Assembly (NCBI GenBank): GCA_020086605.1
Contig: JACBWW010000028.1
Span: 10,304,858 to 10,368,857, forward strand
Length of the DNA stretch: 64,000 bases
Reading direction: 5' to 3'
Source of the DNA: Lanius collurio
Lineage: Eukaryota > Chordata > Aves > Passeriformes > Laniidae
Position 1 is the stretch's first letter. Each line of letters starts with the position of its first letter. Below are positions 31,011 to 45,200 of the stretch, piece by piece. Position numbers and translations under genes: made by a program. The notes below the pieces were generated by a model. That model was not told the DNA's origin, made no database searches, and worked only from the letters and a program-made list of their open reading frames with translations.

Positions 31011-34000
31011 TTGATCTACTCTGAGAAAAGCTAGCAGTGAAAAAGCAAAGATGTCTCTCTGGCTTACTCAGACCTATCCCTCCTAGCTAAAAATAGTCAC
31101 TTGCTGCAAGGTCACCCTCGTTTAAATGACTGCATTCATATGACCAACTCACCTTGTTCCTTCCTTCCTCTTAGTTGTGTGAAACGAATTCCTGTCCTTA
31201 AGAACCAAAATTGGAATTTGGCATTTAAATGGATAGTGGCTTGAGAGCTGGAGCTCAGGTATTGGATTATTGTAGCTGCCTCCCTGCACCTGCAGTGGTT
31301 TGAGGCCTCCAGGCCACTACTGAACTTGCACGAACCAAGTCTCTGAAAGAATGGAGAGAGGGAGATTTTATTTCCTCTCTGTAAGGACATACTCTTTAGA
31401 AATGTGCCCAGAAAGACTTAGAGGAGAAAAAGCCCCAAACAACCAAATAAAAGAGACTGAGTGACCTGTGTTGTACAATCGACCATTCTCTTTGTCTATT
31501 TGTTTTTTATTTTCTTTCAGCAGAGTGACTAACCTCACCTCTGTGTTCAGCAGCTGAGAAAAATGCTCACTGCTATGTTCAGAAACACCCACTCATTCCT
31601 TACAGCATTTATGACAAAGCTGTCCCTCCACATGTCCATGTTGGCCTCTGACCCTACATGTTTACTCAAGTAAACATGCCAGATGGCAGAAAAAAGTGGT
31701 AGGGCAAAGAACAATTCTCTAGGGGCCAGGAGTAATGAAATCCTTCTTCACAAACCAGACTTTAAAGCAACAATTTCAAGAAATGCCTTAGAGCAAGTTC
31801 ACAGCTAGAGTAAAAGGGAGAGGAAGAAAAAAATGAGCAAAAAATGCCCAAACCAGCTCTCTTGTTACATATTTTGTTTTCTGTACCACCAGTTACATTA
31901 GTAGGAAAAACAAATAAAAATATGAGCAATCATTAGGAAAGATAGACAGATGGAATGAATTTTTAGGCAGAGAGGTGGAGGCGGGCTCGTATTTGGAAAT
32001 GAGCGTTAAAGTCTGGTGCTTAAATATTTCAATGACCCTGGCAATATTTTCCATGTCACTCTCCCTCTACAGGGGCATTGTCAAAAGACAAGGAGTGAAG
32101 TTACTGCTGCTATTACTGAACCTGTCGGTCTTCCTTGCACAGAGGTAAAAAGTTCAAATCAGGGCACACCTACGTGGGTGTTGCTTGCTGCTAGTGATCG
32201 TGTCACAGTCACAGGCACTGCTGAAAAGAATAATGCACAGAACAAGTGGAGCAAAGTTCAAGGAATGAGAGGCACCTCCAAGTTAGCCTATCTGACGTGG
32301 CAGGAGGAGGCCAACACATTTTACGATGTACCCTTTAGCCCCTGCTAGTCAGCAGCCCTGGCACAAGATATTACTTCTACCAACAGAAAAGGCTTCCCTG
32401 ACATCCATTAGTTGTCATCCCAGCAGCTTTGCTCTTGCTGTGATTTGGTGGCCAAGGTGGAAGTGCGTTCAATTTGTTAAACTTTTCAATTTTGTCCCAA
32501 TGGGGAGGTTGAATTACTTCCCCAAACTGCTTTTTGTTTGCAGTTTAGTTTCAAGTCCTGTGCGTCTATCAACATTTGGATGACCAGTGCTGCATTCAGG
32601 CTGAGACATGAGGGCATTCATTCCAGGTCCAAGTGATGATTTGGTTACCTAGCTGTAGAAACAGTTTAAAATAAGTCTTAAAATAAGTCTTGCTGTGGCA
32701 TCATTCTTTTCTGAAATATTATGGACAGCCTGACCTGAAAGAAGGTCAACACATGGTTTGAGTGCAGCCTTTATAACTCATTCTCTGGAACAGTTTTTTT
32801 CTTGTCAGCCCCAAAGCACTTGACAGTACACAGATAAGTAGCCATTGATTTTTCTTTTGCTTTGCAGGTGGAGAGGCAGGAGTGTGCAGAAAGGAACAGC
32901 CTTCCAAAGGCCAAACCACAAGTCTTTCAGCAACTCAGCTGTTCTTCTCCTAAATGCCTGTCGTGAAAAGCCCCAGGGAGGAAGGGGAAGCCAGACAGGA
33001 GTACAGACTGCTCTCCACGTAACTGGCCATAGGCTGCTACCCCTGGTTCATGTGCAGTTCGTCTTAGGCCCTCCTGCTGCCATCTTTTTTCCTGATGCCT
33101 TGTTCAGTAATTTTGAAGTGTCTCACTTCTACCAGCTGTTTTTGTTCCAGAGATAGCTATGAATAGGACAAGGTCAGAGGACCTTGTCCTACAGGTAATC
33201 TATCTACCTACTTGTAGTTCATCTCTTTTCCCTGAAACAATATCATCAAGACTTCTTGGGGATCTGGCTCACAAACATATTGTTTCAAAAAATAACTTAA
33301 CTGGCAAGATCAAAAAAGTAAGCAAAAGACCACCCACAGAAATGCCTTTAAACTTTGCGTATGCACTAAACAGCCTCCATATGTTGGCATTTCCTTGGTT
33401 TAGCTCTGTTAAAAGAATGTGGAAATGCATTTGCAATAGTGGCTTTATTTCTTCTCCATTTTCTGTACATAAGCCTCCAAACTGCAGTCAGCCTCTTTTC
33501 TTAATTGATTGCATAATGCAGCCTGCCTGCTTCTGAGCTTTTAAGATGCACTTGAGATATGCTTTCAAGTTTTCCTCACAATTAGAAAGGTTAGAAGCTT
33601 GCCTTATTGAAAAAAAACCCAACAGCATTAGGTATCATGGGACTTTAAATAGAAATGTAACACTACCAATACTCTGGCACCCTGAACCCCACCTGAAAAC
33701 TGGAGCAGCATAGCCTGCTGGCATTAGTGGAGCTCTGGCAGAGGAGCACTGGGACCATGTCAGAGCCCTGACTCCAGCGTGAGGGTCAGGATCCATTAAC
33801 CCTTTATGATAAGTCAACCACTCTTTTTCTGGAGACAGAAATCCACGTAAGTTACTGCAGCCAGGCAACAGTGACCAACCCTCACTGTGGCATCTAACTT
33901 AAGAGAAACTAAAGGGAAGGTGAGCAAATGATCTTTTTGCAGCATATGGAATAATGATGTTAAGGCAAAGGTCTTCCAGGACAAGTATTTTACTGTGAAG

Positions 34001-37000
34001 GATGAAAGTTAATGTCCTGTTGCTAATTTGTGTCTACCACATCTCAGAAAGTCTTTTTGGTGATCCATTTTTTATGTTCTTTTTGTAAGCAAATTAAAAT
34101 GTACACCAACATACAACTTATTGTTTTATTGGATATGAAACTTCTCATTTAGCCTTTGCTGAACATTATTTCTGGTTATTTGGCCACCAGTCAAAATCTA
34201 TTATTAGGAATTTATTGCTCCATTAGCTACAACAGGATTAAGCATCAGCATACAAAGCATTCCAGTGCTGCATTTCCTCTTGAAATGTAAGTGGTTTCCA
34301 GGTGAATCTCCATTTCCTCTTAATTCTTACCTTGACATGCAGAAGCAGAACACAATAGTGGCTGGCCAGTTCGGAAGGGTTACCTGAGTGGTGCAGGTTA
34401 GTATGAGATGAGGGAATTGCTCAGGGTCTCTGCACAGGAGACTGCTGCTGGATGAACGGTATGTCTCCTTACATGTTTTCAGGGCATTTATGCTGGCAGA
34501 ACTGTACTGGCCTGTGCACAGAGATGTGACTAGCAAAGATGATGAGAATTCAATTCTCCAGGCAAGAACTCTGAAGCCATTGAGACCATCTTGCTTAGCA
34601 GAGCAGGAACTCTGAGTTTTTCTCTCTGAGTTGCTGTAAGGTGTGGAAGTGGGAGATGAGAACAGCTGTGGAGGTGTGTCCCTGTCCCTGTCCCTGTCCC
34701 CAGGTCATGTCAAACAGCAGTGAGGGATAGTGTGTATGGGTAGCTAGATTTGAGGGGAGGACAGAGGATGTTGTGTTCGATTGATCGGGAGGATCAGTAC
34801 TATGATTTTCTTCAAATATTGCTATAAAAACTAAAATTGCTATCCCATCATTGATCTTGTTTCTTGGCTAGAAACTATCATCCTCCTAGGAGAAGAGAAT
34901 CTCATAAGAATATATGAAACCAAATAGAGTTGGAAGTAAAAATCCTGGTAACGATGGAACCATTGTGGGTATTTTTCAATATTGCAGCAAACACTAATCA
35001 AGCTAAAATAAGGTGCTTGGAAACTCAAATGTTTGCTTTGTGGGAGAGGTGTCCAAATTACTCAGCCTTACAATCCTCATACCTAAAATTACTGAGGAAA
35101 TCCTCATAATAATATTAATAATTGATATGCCATAATAGCTCTGTATCTTAAAACATTTGTATAAGATTGACACAAATAGCTGTGACTAGGGAATGCTCAA
35201 TGCTTCTAGAGCCCAATGGTTGTTAGCTAAATAGAAACATCACTTCTGTGTGTCCCAGTACTTCTGAGCAGCCAAATATAATGAATGAATCACTTTTCTA
35301 CTGTATATTCAGCTATATTTGGTTCAAGCTTATTTGCAGAGTTTATGGTTTCAGCTCAATGTTCATTTATGAACAACTAATAGAAGCTTTATGGTCTATA
35401 GACATTTTAATAGCAAAAAGTTGCTTAGAAATAGAGCTGGTAAAATAATATCCATAGATAACCTATCTGTATTTTATTCCCTCCTATCAGTGTTTGAATA
35501 AATTCTGGTTCTTGCAAACTTGCAAAGCAGTATTTTAAATTATGGTACCCCATGGCTCTTCTAGTAATCTGAAAGTTGTAGGACTGATCATGCAGAGTGG
35601 AAACTGCTATTTGATCTGCACATATTGTTAGCATAGGGGTTTCTGTTCGTGTTTTTACTGTTCATATAATTCAGGCTAATATTTTGGGCCTTTGACCTTC
35701 TAGGTTGTTGTTGGACATATGGTGGCTCAACACTCGCAAGGTTGTGGTACCTCCCTGAAATTGTTGGGTCAGTTTGCTGTTTTATTCCTTATGCTTTATA
35801 TTTAACAATACCACAGGAATGCAGAGCACAGCTGAGACCGTCTTACTTCCTTGTTCTTATTGACCTCTTTGAAACACAGAGAGGGAAGAGATGGGATCAG
35901 AGACCTGTCCCTTTATAAGCTGCCAACAATACAAGTTGCTGGCAGCAGGCAGGAGTTGCACAGTGCACCTGTCTTTTGTACACTAGTCGTGTCTGAACAA
36001 GAATTGATAAATTTTTTTGGTACTTTTCCAGCATAGCACCTTCAGAAATACAAATCTGATCAGTATAGCTCTGCATGGTGCACTGCTGTTGCTGTTCTGG
36101 TTGGGAGAAGAGAGGAGAGAGCAATATGTTTCAGTTTTACTCACCGGGGAGATCAGGAGACTGCAAATTGCTAGGGAAGAAACAGAGGATGCAGAATTCA
36201 AATTTTGGCGCTATCCCAAGCTTGACTGTGTTCTCTGTTGGTTTTTATTTCTGCAAATGCTCCTAATCTGTGCTTTATGTTTCCTGTCTTTCTTTTGCCA
36301 CTAGTACCTGCACAAATCATGATATTTAAAGTAGAAGAAAAGGCTGGAATGTGTTTTAATGCTGCCCAAATCCTGGTGAAAGATGGACTAACTCCTTGTT
36401 TTCAGGTTTTCTTTCACAAACAGGGAAGTCAGAGAAGTGACATTCCTCATTCCTGTCTTCACAGAGTGTATTAATTATTTTCTCTTTTAATTCCAGCTTT
36501 ATTTGTAAAGTGCATGCTGGCTTCATATTTCATTGAGAAGAAAGTTTTAAAAGAATGTACATGCTAATGAAACCAGGGAATTTTTTCTATATGTTTAATA
36601 GATCAGGTCCTGATGCAAGCACTGATGCTCTTAAGGCAGTATGCCAGTTAAGTAGTGATATTTGAATTACTGTTATATCACAATAACTTAGTTGCAAGGA
36701 AGAAATTTTCTTCCTTTAAGAAGATCCTTGTCAAGGATTTTCTGCTCAGGCTAATAGTAGACAACAAAGAATATGCAAGGCAATGGCAACCGCACTGTGT
36801 CCCAGACAAATGTGTATTTCCATGAACAGGGGATTTTCCCTTCTCCCTTCATTCTTGGTTGTTTGGGTTGTTTCTCTTGATTTTATTTTTTTTTTTTTAA
36901 TTGGCAATATTATTACCATTTTCAGATATGGACAGGGCGATATCCTGTAAATGATACAGAACTCAGAGTGAACAGAAGTTGGACAAAAGACTGTGGAAAG

Positions 37001-37786
37001 ACAAGAATAAAGTTACTGAAAAACAGTTAACCTGTAGCAAGGTTTTCAACTAAGTCAATGGTATGTCACAAGTAGGAGTATTTAAGGGGACTGGCAAATC
37101 CAGCAGTGTGAGAATAGACATTTTATCACTGTCTATTTACTATTCCCCCCAGGAACATGTACAGACAAGTACAGATGAAGGCAATCATAGTGAGTAAGAT
37201 ATGTCCATTTTTTTTGTGGACTATAAGCTGTTTCACCATCTCTGTAAGAATGGTTATCAGGTCATTGCCACCCTTTTTGTCGTGGCAAAGAATATGGCTC
37301 TAAAGTATGTATTTTGGCTCACTGCTTAAATTCATCAGAGGCTCTCAAATCACCATTTGCTCTATGTATGCAAAAGCACATCATCTCTTTTCAGTGGATG
37401 AACTCCAGTGACATGTTTGTTCAGAAAATAGATCTGCTGGTGAAGCCTTCATGTGTATTTTGTCATAGAAAAAGAAAAAGCCCTTTTTGAAAAGACCTTT
37501 AAAGGTGCTGTCATTCATCTCTTTCTGCAAGACAGATACAAGGCAGGATTCTGCAAAGTCACTGATGTAGAGTGCAGATCCTCCATACCAGCTAGTCATG
37601 TGCTTTAGTATCTCTTATCACTAAACGTTTTCCTGATGCCAAGTTTCAGTCATCCATTGCAGTCCAAGTCCATTACTTCATGTCTCCATAAAAGAGGATA
37701 GATGTCTCCCTTTTTCTCTTACGGCTTCTTTGTCTTTTCCTTAAGAAATATATCCCTCTCTTTTTGCTTATGTAAACCAAACACAT
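31011..37786. other. Non-coding stretch
   Basis: No gene or RNA was recognised. Features seen are a perfect 12-bp-arm hairpin at 33164-33191 and a (cctgtc)n run of about four units at 34679-34702. Open frames up to 125 codons occur without family signatures or consistent splice structure. Confidence 0.55.
33164..33191. repeat. Perfect hairpin, 12-bp arms
   Basis: Arms taggacaaggtc and gaccttgtccta flank a 4-base loop, agag. Confidence 0.9.
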
Positions 37787-37875
37787 TTCCTTCCTTCCTT
37801 CCTTCCTTCCTTCCTTCCTTCCTTCCTTCCTTCCTTCCTTCCTTCCTTCCTTCCTTCCTTCCTTCCTTCCTTCCT

Positions 37876-37911
<36 letters not shown>

Positions 37912-37945
37912 TCCTTTCCTGCCTTCCTGCCTCCCTCCCTCCCTT
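37787..37945. repeat. Compound microsatellite (TTCC)n(TGCC)n
   Basis: About 23 units of ttcc run to 37879, followed by about eight units of tgcc to about 37910, then a mixed ttcc/tccc tail. The open frames crossing it on both strands are artefacts of the repeat. Confidence 0.95.
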
Positions 37946-38606
37946 CATCTTCAGGTTTTCTAGAACAGCCATCAGTTTTCTCTGGATCCTCTGCATTTGA
38001 TAAATATATTCTGTGGACTCTGCTCTTGTTGCGACCCTGCCATTTTCTTAGTAAACTGGAAAGATTGCTTTACACATCTTACTACCAATTTTACTCATCT
38101 TTCTATATATCTTTCTTTGGTATTTTTCCCTTTTTTTAAACCAACATATAATTGTTAACCTGTTGTTCAGTTTGCAATTTATTTCCATGTCTTCTTCAGC
38201 AGGTCTGTTTAATCAGATCTTCCCTATCTGTCATCAGCAGCATTGATTATTCTTGTCCAGGTATAAACTTCAAATTAGTTATAGTCCATCAGATCTATTC
38301 TCCAAGTTTTCATAATTTTGATTTCTAATTCTGTGTTGTTTGATGTGTGTGTAGTTCTTCTGAGATCTGTGAATTTAATAAGCACATTTTCAATTTAAAA
38401 AATTGAATAACATCATACATGCACTTGCAGAATATTCAATCCTTACTTCACATTTTATATAGCACCAGTGATAACCACATATTGCCAGTCTGTCTGAATG
38501 TTTTATTGGTCCTGCTGTAGTTTCATAACAACCATTATTTTCTTACTTGTTCCTAGAAAGATCTCATGTCAAGAGAGTTTCCTAGAAAAGCCTCATGTTC
38601 TTGAAG
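37946..38606. other. Non-coding stretch
   Basis: AT-rich DNA between the microsatellite and the LTR. I see nothing recognisable. Confidence 0.5.
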
Positions 38607-39195
38607 TGTTGTGGTTTAAGAACAGATGGAAATTAAGCACCATGCAGCTGCTTGCTTAGTGCTCATCCTCTCTCCCATCCCAGTAGGATGGGGAGGAGAA
38701 TCAAAAGTTAAACTTGTAAGTTGGAATAAGAATGGTTTGATTATCAAAACTGAAGTAAAATACAGTAATAATGGTAAATTATAATAATGATGATAATAAA
38801 AATGGAATGATAAAAAACAAGGATGTGATGCGCAATACAACTGCTCATCACCTGCTGACTGATGCCAGACTCCCCTTCCCAAACCCAGACTGGCCATGCT
38901 TCTGGATAATTCCCTTTAGTTTATATACTGGGCATGACATTCTGTGGTGTAGAATATCCCTTTGGTCAGTTCGAGTCACCTGTCCCAGATATGGTTCCTT
39001 ACAGTTTGTTTTGCACACCTCCTCACTGTCAGAGTGTGAGACAATAAAACTTCCATCGAGTCCTTGAATTAGAATAAACACAACAGGAAAAAAATAAGCC
39101 ATCAGTGTATCAACACCATTCTCATTCTGAATCCAAAACAACTCTGTAACAGCTACTGAGAAGAAATTAACTCCACTTTAGCTGAGACCAGGACA
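38607..39195 (-). repeat. Decayed ERV-L-like solo LTR
   Basis: In the plus view it begins tgttgtggtttaag and ends gaccaggaca. On the minus strand it is therefore TGTCCTGGT...CCACAACA, the TG...CA ends of an LTR, 589 bp. The minus strand shows a TATA-like tatataaact (near 38917-38927). Flanks tgaag (38602-38606) and caaag (39196-39200) differ by two transitions and may be a decayed 5-bp duplication. The pattern matches a very common avian ERV-L-like LTR recalled from general knowledge. No interior is attached. Confidence 0.65.
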
Positions 39196-39861
39196 CAAAG
39201 GTAATAACAGACACCTATATTTCCTTGTCTATCTGTGAGGGATACTCCTCTACAATAATAGAAAAGAAAATCTGCTTTTAACAAATGCTCACTGGATGTT
39301 ACTTGTACCTCTGTTTTCCTCTAGCTACTTAATTTGAAGTTAAATTCATGTTTGATTATTTTTTTTCGAAACTTTTTCAAGAATGCAAGTAAAGTTGAAA
39401 TTCCCTGGCTTCTCTTTTCTTCTTGCACTTATTAGTAATGATAAGCATTTTATCTACCCTTTCTCAATCATTTGAAATCCTGTTCTCCATGGCTTCTTAA
39501 AAATTGCTGAATCACTAAATAATCTGAAAATATTTTTTTCATTTGGACCAGAAAATTTGTTAACATAATTTATTTAAACCTTGTCCAATATGAACTTAGT
39601 GTGTGTTGTTCCTTTATGCTTTGTCACTGATACTGATGCTGACAGGAAAATTATGACCCCTAAGCTATAAAACGAAACTATTTTTTAAAAGACACTAAGA
39701 ATGACTTTAATGAAGTTATAAGAAAAATTCACCAAGTGAAATACCAGCTATGTTGATCTGCTGGTAATACTCACAAAGTCTGCCAACTTATTTATTTCTT
39801 CACTAAAACCTCTCAGTATATTTAGGTCTTGACTTAATCAGTAATGTATCCTCTCATTAAG
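39196..39861. other. Non-coding stretch
   Basis: AT-rich, with no recognised gene or repeat. Confidence 0.5.
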
Positions 39862-39975
39862 AATTCATAGAATCATAGAATTATTAAGGTTGAAAGAGAC
39901 CTTTAAGATCATCAAATCTAACCATTAATCCAGCATGTTACCACAAAACCCCATCCCCAAAATGCATGCATCTTT
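39862..39975 (-). mobile_element. CR1 3'-end fragment
   Basis: Starts attcatagaatcatagaatt, the reverse complement of the CR1 terminal octamer repeat, followed by aaggttgaaagagaccttta-agatcatc. This is the conserved CR1 3' untranslated tail, so the fragment lies on the minus strand and is severely 5'-truncated. Confidence 0.8.
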
Positions 39976-40697
39976 AATCTTCTTGTAGTGATTTTTATTA
40001 TATAACTGATCCTGTGATTGTGATTTGAAATCAGTTAAGATGTATATTACCTTTAATAAGAATAAAAGAAAAGAGTATGGCTTTAATACCAGAACACTTT
40101 TCATAGGTAATTCCATCCAAAAGGAGTGGCATCTCAAAGCCTTTGAGTTAATGTTGACAATTTTTAGAGCCAGAGTTTTTACAGACATTGTTAAGTATAT
40201 TGTAAATTTCTAATCTTCTGTAATAGGATAATTTTTCTGAAGCTATAGATGGAACAATGTGCTTGTGAAACAACATACTTGTTAAGTTTTCTTGGTCTCT
40301 GGATTCCTACAGATAGGTGGATTTAAATTAAGATTATTTATTTTGGGGGCTTAAAGCCAAATTATTATCAGCAGTGAATAACTTTAAACTGAAATGATCA
40401 CTCCATAGAATGTAACAAATGATGTAAAAGCCACAACACATTTTTTATTAGAATGTGGAAAGTTTACTTTTTATTCTCATTTCTGATTGCTTGTCCCCTT
40501 TAATTTATTCACTTTTAAGAACCAGAGCAGAATGTATGAGTGGTAGGGAGACACAGAGTGTTTTCAATGCAGTGCTTTGTCAGAATTAATGCAAGAGGAT
40601 GGTCTTCATGTTATGCCTAAGAATAATTATGCTTAGTTATACAGAACTACTTCTCTAAACCATTCCTTGAAGGAATTTTCTCACTTGTGGACATGTT
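39976..40697. other. Non-coding stretch
   Basis: I see nothing recognisable between two CR1 fragments. Confidence 0.5.
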
Positions 40698-40801
40698 TTT
40701 TGTCGTGTTTTTTTTGTGGTTTTTGTTTGTTTGTTTGTTTGTGGGGGTTTGTTTTGTTTGTTTGTTTGTTTAGGTTTGGTTTGGTGGTTTTTTTTTGTTT
40801 T
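40698..40801. repeat. GTTT-rich low-complexity run
   Basis: A run of (gttt)n and (ggttt)n units lies immediately upstream of the truncated CR1 at 40802. Confidence 0.85.
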
Positions 40802-41265
40802 ATAAATACTCTTGTGACACCCCACCTGGAACAGTGTACCCACATTTGGGTTGGGCAGAAAAAGAAAGATGTGGACCTGTTGGAGCAAATCAGGAGAAGA
40901 GCCCCATAGTTGATCCCAGGGCTGGAGCACCTCTTGTATGAAGACAGGCTGAGAGAGTTGGGGCTGTTCAGCCTGGAGAAAATGAGACTCCAAGGAAGGC
41001 CCTCCAGTACTTAAAGGGGCCTTGCAAGAAGGCTGGAGAAGGACTTTTCATAAGGGTATATAGAGATAGGACAAGGGGAAATGGCCTTAAGCTGAGGAAG
41101 GGCAGATTTAGACTTGTTATTGGGAAAAAAATTCTTTCCTGTGAGGGTGGTTAGGCCCTGCACCAGGTTGCCAAGAGAGATTGTGGACTCCCTTTCCTGG
41201 TTCAAGACCAAGCTGGATGGGGCTCTGAGTAACCTGGTCTAGTGATATGTTTCTCTATAAGGCAA
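40802..41265 (+). mobile_element. 5'-truncated CR1, plus strand
   Basis: Contains cacctggaacagtgtaccc, gatgtggacctgttggagc, ggctgagagagttggggctgttcagcctgga and ctgagtaacctggtctag. These follow the order of the carboxy-terminal end of CR1 ORF2 and its 3' tail. It is frame-broken and covers only the last 460 bp or so of the element. Confidence 0.85.
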
Positions 41266-42160
41266 TTCATCCTTTTCAACAGCTGAAAATAAAATGGTTC
41301 TGTATTAGGTGCAAAAGGGCAAGGGGGCTTCTCTGTATGAGAGAATGTATCAAATTTTACCTGGTGCTGTGATGAAGGCTGTGTAAATAGGTCTTTTTTT
41401 CTTCCCAGAAGAAATTATTTAGTAGAGCAAGCTATATCTGTATGAGACTGTAAACCTTCACACAAACCCAGATCCTTTTGCCCTGGATCACTGATTTTCA
41501 GTTTCTGCTGTACGAAGAGCAGCTTGATTTGTCTCTCTCATTCTTCAAGAGCAGAGAGGAGAGGGTCTGCCAGCAAAGCCACTCTTTAGACTTGGTACCA
41601 CAGGGAACCCTCAACACTCTTCCACTGCAGAAGTGAGCAGTTCTCTTCACTTTCTTTGTGTAACTGTGTGTGTGCAAACTGTTCTTATCTCAGCCCATAG
41701 TCCTCACCTTTTGTGCCTCCAGAGCTCCTGTCTATCCTGCTTGGGGCAGGGGGAGGGGATGGGGGGTGTAGATGGAAGGTGAGTGAGCTGCCTGTATTTT
41801 GGAGTGTTTTGGTGTGAGCACTAACTTGGGGAAACCATTCCTAAACCATGAGAGTTGGATTCCTTGTGGGTCACTTCCACCTCCAGGTATTCCACTATTA
41901 TATGATTAAAAAAAAATTCCTGGTGTACGTTTATTAAGGAAGCCCCCCAATTATTGTAAGGAAACCTTGATTTTGCCGAGAGAGGAATATGTTCTTGTGT
42001 TGGGATAAAGCTAATAAATATGACTTTTTTTTCTTACTTCTTGGAAAATGTTTGCCTCACTTGACCTGAAATTAAAATACAAAAAGAAAATAATTCCTTT
42101 GGCAGGTCATAAACCTTTATGCTAGCCCAAATTCAATAAATACTAGCAGCTGACATATAC

Positions 42161-42165
<5 letters not shown>
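41266..42165. other. Non-coding stretch
   Basis: No gene was seen. It contains a short G-rich run near 41744-41768. Confidence 0.5.

Positions 42166-42213
<48 letters not shown>
42166..42213. repeat. (TC)n microsatellite
   Basis: About 23 uninterrupted tc units. Confidence 0.95.
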
Positions 42214-42215
<2 letters not shown>

Positions 42216-45200
42216 GTGTAAGTGTTTTATATAGCAACATAGAATTTTAAGAATTTGCATTATTAACTTTGATTTTTTGTTAACTTAGTGGAGTAACATT
42301 TCTTCTGTTACAGATTCACAGAAATTGAGAAACTAGTTCATTTCTCTCCTCTCTTATTCCCTCTAAATCAGAAACAGGAAGTAAAAGGTGCCTAGAGTCT
42401 AGGCAAGGGGTCAAGAAGCACAGATATTTTAATAACTCTGAAAAACATAAATGGTCAAATATGAGCAGGAAGAAGGATGAAAAGGACAAAAGGTAGTTGC
42501 TTAGTAGAAAAGGCAGTTTCCTTTTCTGTATTTTCTCCTAAAAATTCTTTTAGTTTTTGTCTATTCTCCTCCTGAAGCGTTCTTGAGAACTACCAAAATT
42601 CTTTATAAAATTGATATAAGTTTTATTCATAATTCAACACAGTACAACTCTAAGAAAGGGCTAGAATCCTCACTCTTAATTGCACTAGTAAGTGAAAAAC
42701 ACAATTGTCAGGTAGAGTTGTTCAATTTCCTGTGGAAATTGTAGAGTGCATTGGGCAAATTCTACCTCATGATTTTTCATTTTCATGGGATATTTTTATG
42801 ATTCATTCTTTTATACAAATGCACTTTTAATTATAACATTCTGTTTTTCTGCCTAATCAGAGGTCACCCATTTCTAGGCATAAGCAATACAGCTGTTTGT
42901 ACTATAATTTTCTTATGTTAGTCTCTTTTCTACAAAATGTCTGTGATTACATGCTATTTCTTTGTTTTGCCTTGTTTATACTGCTATTTTCTCAATTTTC
43001 ACTGAATCCTGCAAGCAATTTTTTTCATATTACCTACATGGCAAATTCCATGAAAAAAGGGAATGACCTACCATCTTAAATGTTAATGATTAGGATTATT
43101 TTGTCTCTCTTTCCAAGATATTTTTGAAGTCCCAGGGCTATAAATTGATAAAGATCTACAGAGGTTTTAGTAATATTCAATAATTTCTTGATAGCATGAC
43201 TACAGCCATGTGTGTCACCTACGCAGGAGCATAAGTTTCTGTCAATGCAAAGCCATTTGCTTTTCCATACCTCTCCTTTAATGTAATTTCTAGTCAAGAT
43301 CTATTAGAATCTCCTGATTGCTGTTCTTTTTTGTTTGTGGTTTTTGGGGTTTGTTGAATAGGGCTTATGACCTGTATCCTTCCATAAACTGGCTAGAAGG
43401 TATGTGCCTAAGGCCACTAAGATTGGGATTCCTTTTTCAAGCGAACTGGTGCTTTGAGAGCAATGTGGCTGAAAGTGGTCTGGGACTGCCCTGTCACTTC
43501 TTGGCACGATGATGTCTAAGTCACTAGATGAGGCATTTTAGTTTTATAATTTAAGGCATGCAGCTACCATCCTGGAGTTTGTTATGCTTATTACCAGAGT
43601 AGAGGGTTTAATTTTAACTCAGCGTGGTCATGTTAAAATTGGGTAAGTATGGTCTCAATGACATCATAAAAATCTTTTAACAGTGGCATAGAATTCATTT
43701 TTAGAATAGCTTGAATAAATGATATTTTTTATTGGAAAAACTTTGGCTTGGGGTATATTTAATTGAGTTATTTTTATTCTAACAAAAATCAATAAAAATA
43801 TTATTAATTTTCCCATGAATCTGAGTCTTAGGTTTGCTCTTTTGCAGCCTAGCATTGTATAATGCTATTGAATCTTCATATGAAGAAATTTGCAGATCAA
43901 ATAATATAACTTTACGTTGTTGTTTTCACATGATTAGGAAGGGCTTTTGCATTCTAAAGCAGACGTTTGTTCTGGAAAAAGGGGAATGAGCTAAATACAC
44001 ACAGTAAATGTTAGTGTACAAGTCACCTTAAACCATTGCTCTCTGTGGTCTGCAGGGATTGTCAAAGGAGGCACACAAGGAAAATATGACATAGTTGCCT
44101 TGCTATACTTTCTGCAATGACATTTAACAACACTGCAAAATCAGGCAATGCCCTTTCTAGCAGTGGTACAAGAAGAGAAATAAGAGATCAAAGATCCAAA
44201 TTGCAAGCAGCCTGTATTCCATCTTCTGAATTTTATGTTGGTTATTTACATAAGATATTGTTGTAGTGTTCACCCTTCTGAGTCTATAACTGTGTATCTG
44301 GGGAAACAGATTATTCTTCTGCTTACCACAGGGTATGAGATCTCTTCCCACAGCATATGGTGTTAAGGGCTGCTGTCAGAGACAAGATATTGGGCCCAAA
44401 GGACAGGTCTTGTGTGAAATTGAAGCTTTGAGAGGATGTGCACAAAAGAGGTGGGTTTTGGCATGACAAATATTACTGCAAGCATTTCTCTGTGGAATCT
44501 TTCTGAGGTGAAGTGTAATAACAGTGTTTACTCCTAATGACTTTGAGTACACACAAATTTTCTTTTTCCCCACAGTGAAAGCAGCAGTTTGCTTCTACCT
44601 TTTGTCATGGTGCCAGTTTCTACTGGACTGCTCTTTTAGTGGTTGAATGCCCAGTCTGTGTCAATTTTTTCATTGAATTTTATACAAATTTACAAAGAAA
44701 AACCCTCTGCACACCTGTTTCCTCATAAATTGACAGAAAATGCACGTGTCCATATAATTGGGACTTGTTATTAAAAATTAGAAAAGCTTTCACATTTAAA
44801 ATTGGAGAAATCCTTTTAAAACTCTCTGTAATGTGTTTTTTGATTACCAGAGACTAGCTGACACTAGTACTGTTTTTTTTGTAGATAGCTGTATTATATC
44901 AACATTTATTACTTAACTACATTTGCTGATGTTCCACAGGAAAGAGCAAATTAGTGGTGTTCAGTACGTATCAGTTTCAGCAACTAGTGTGTACAAAGTA
45001 CTACGTGGGTACGTGTATATGGGTGCACAGATTTATATAAATATATGTTTTTCAGTCTGTATATATGTCTGCATGCACACATACAGATATGAATGAAGTC
45101 CATGCATTTTTCATGTTTTTGATAACTGCTGTTATCTCCAAGTGTCCTGATTTTTGCAGACAGTTTTTCAGATCACTCAATATCGGAAGAGCTGACTGTG

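Noticed and set aside
37673..38139. Open frames on both strands with FLPS or KEGR repeats
   Set aside because: They are translations of the (TTCC)n/(TGCC)n microsatellite.
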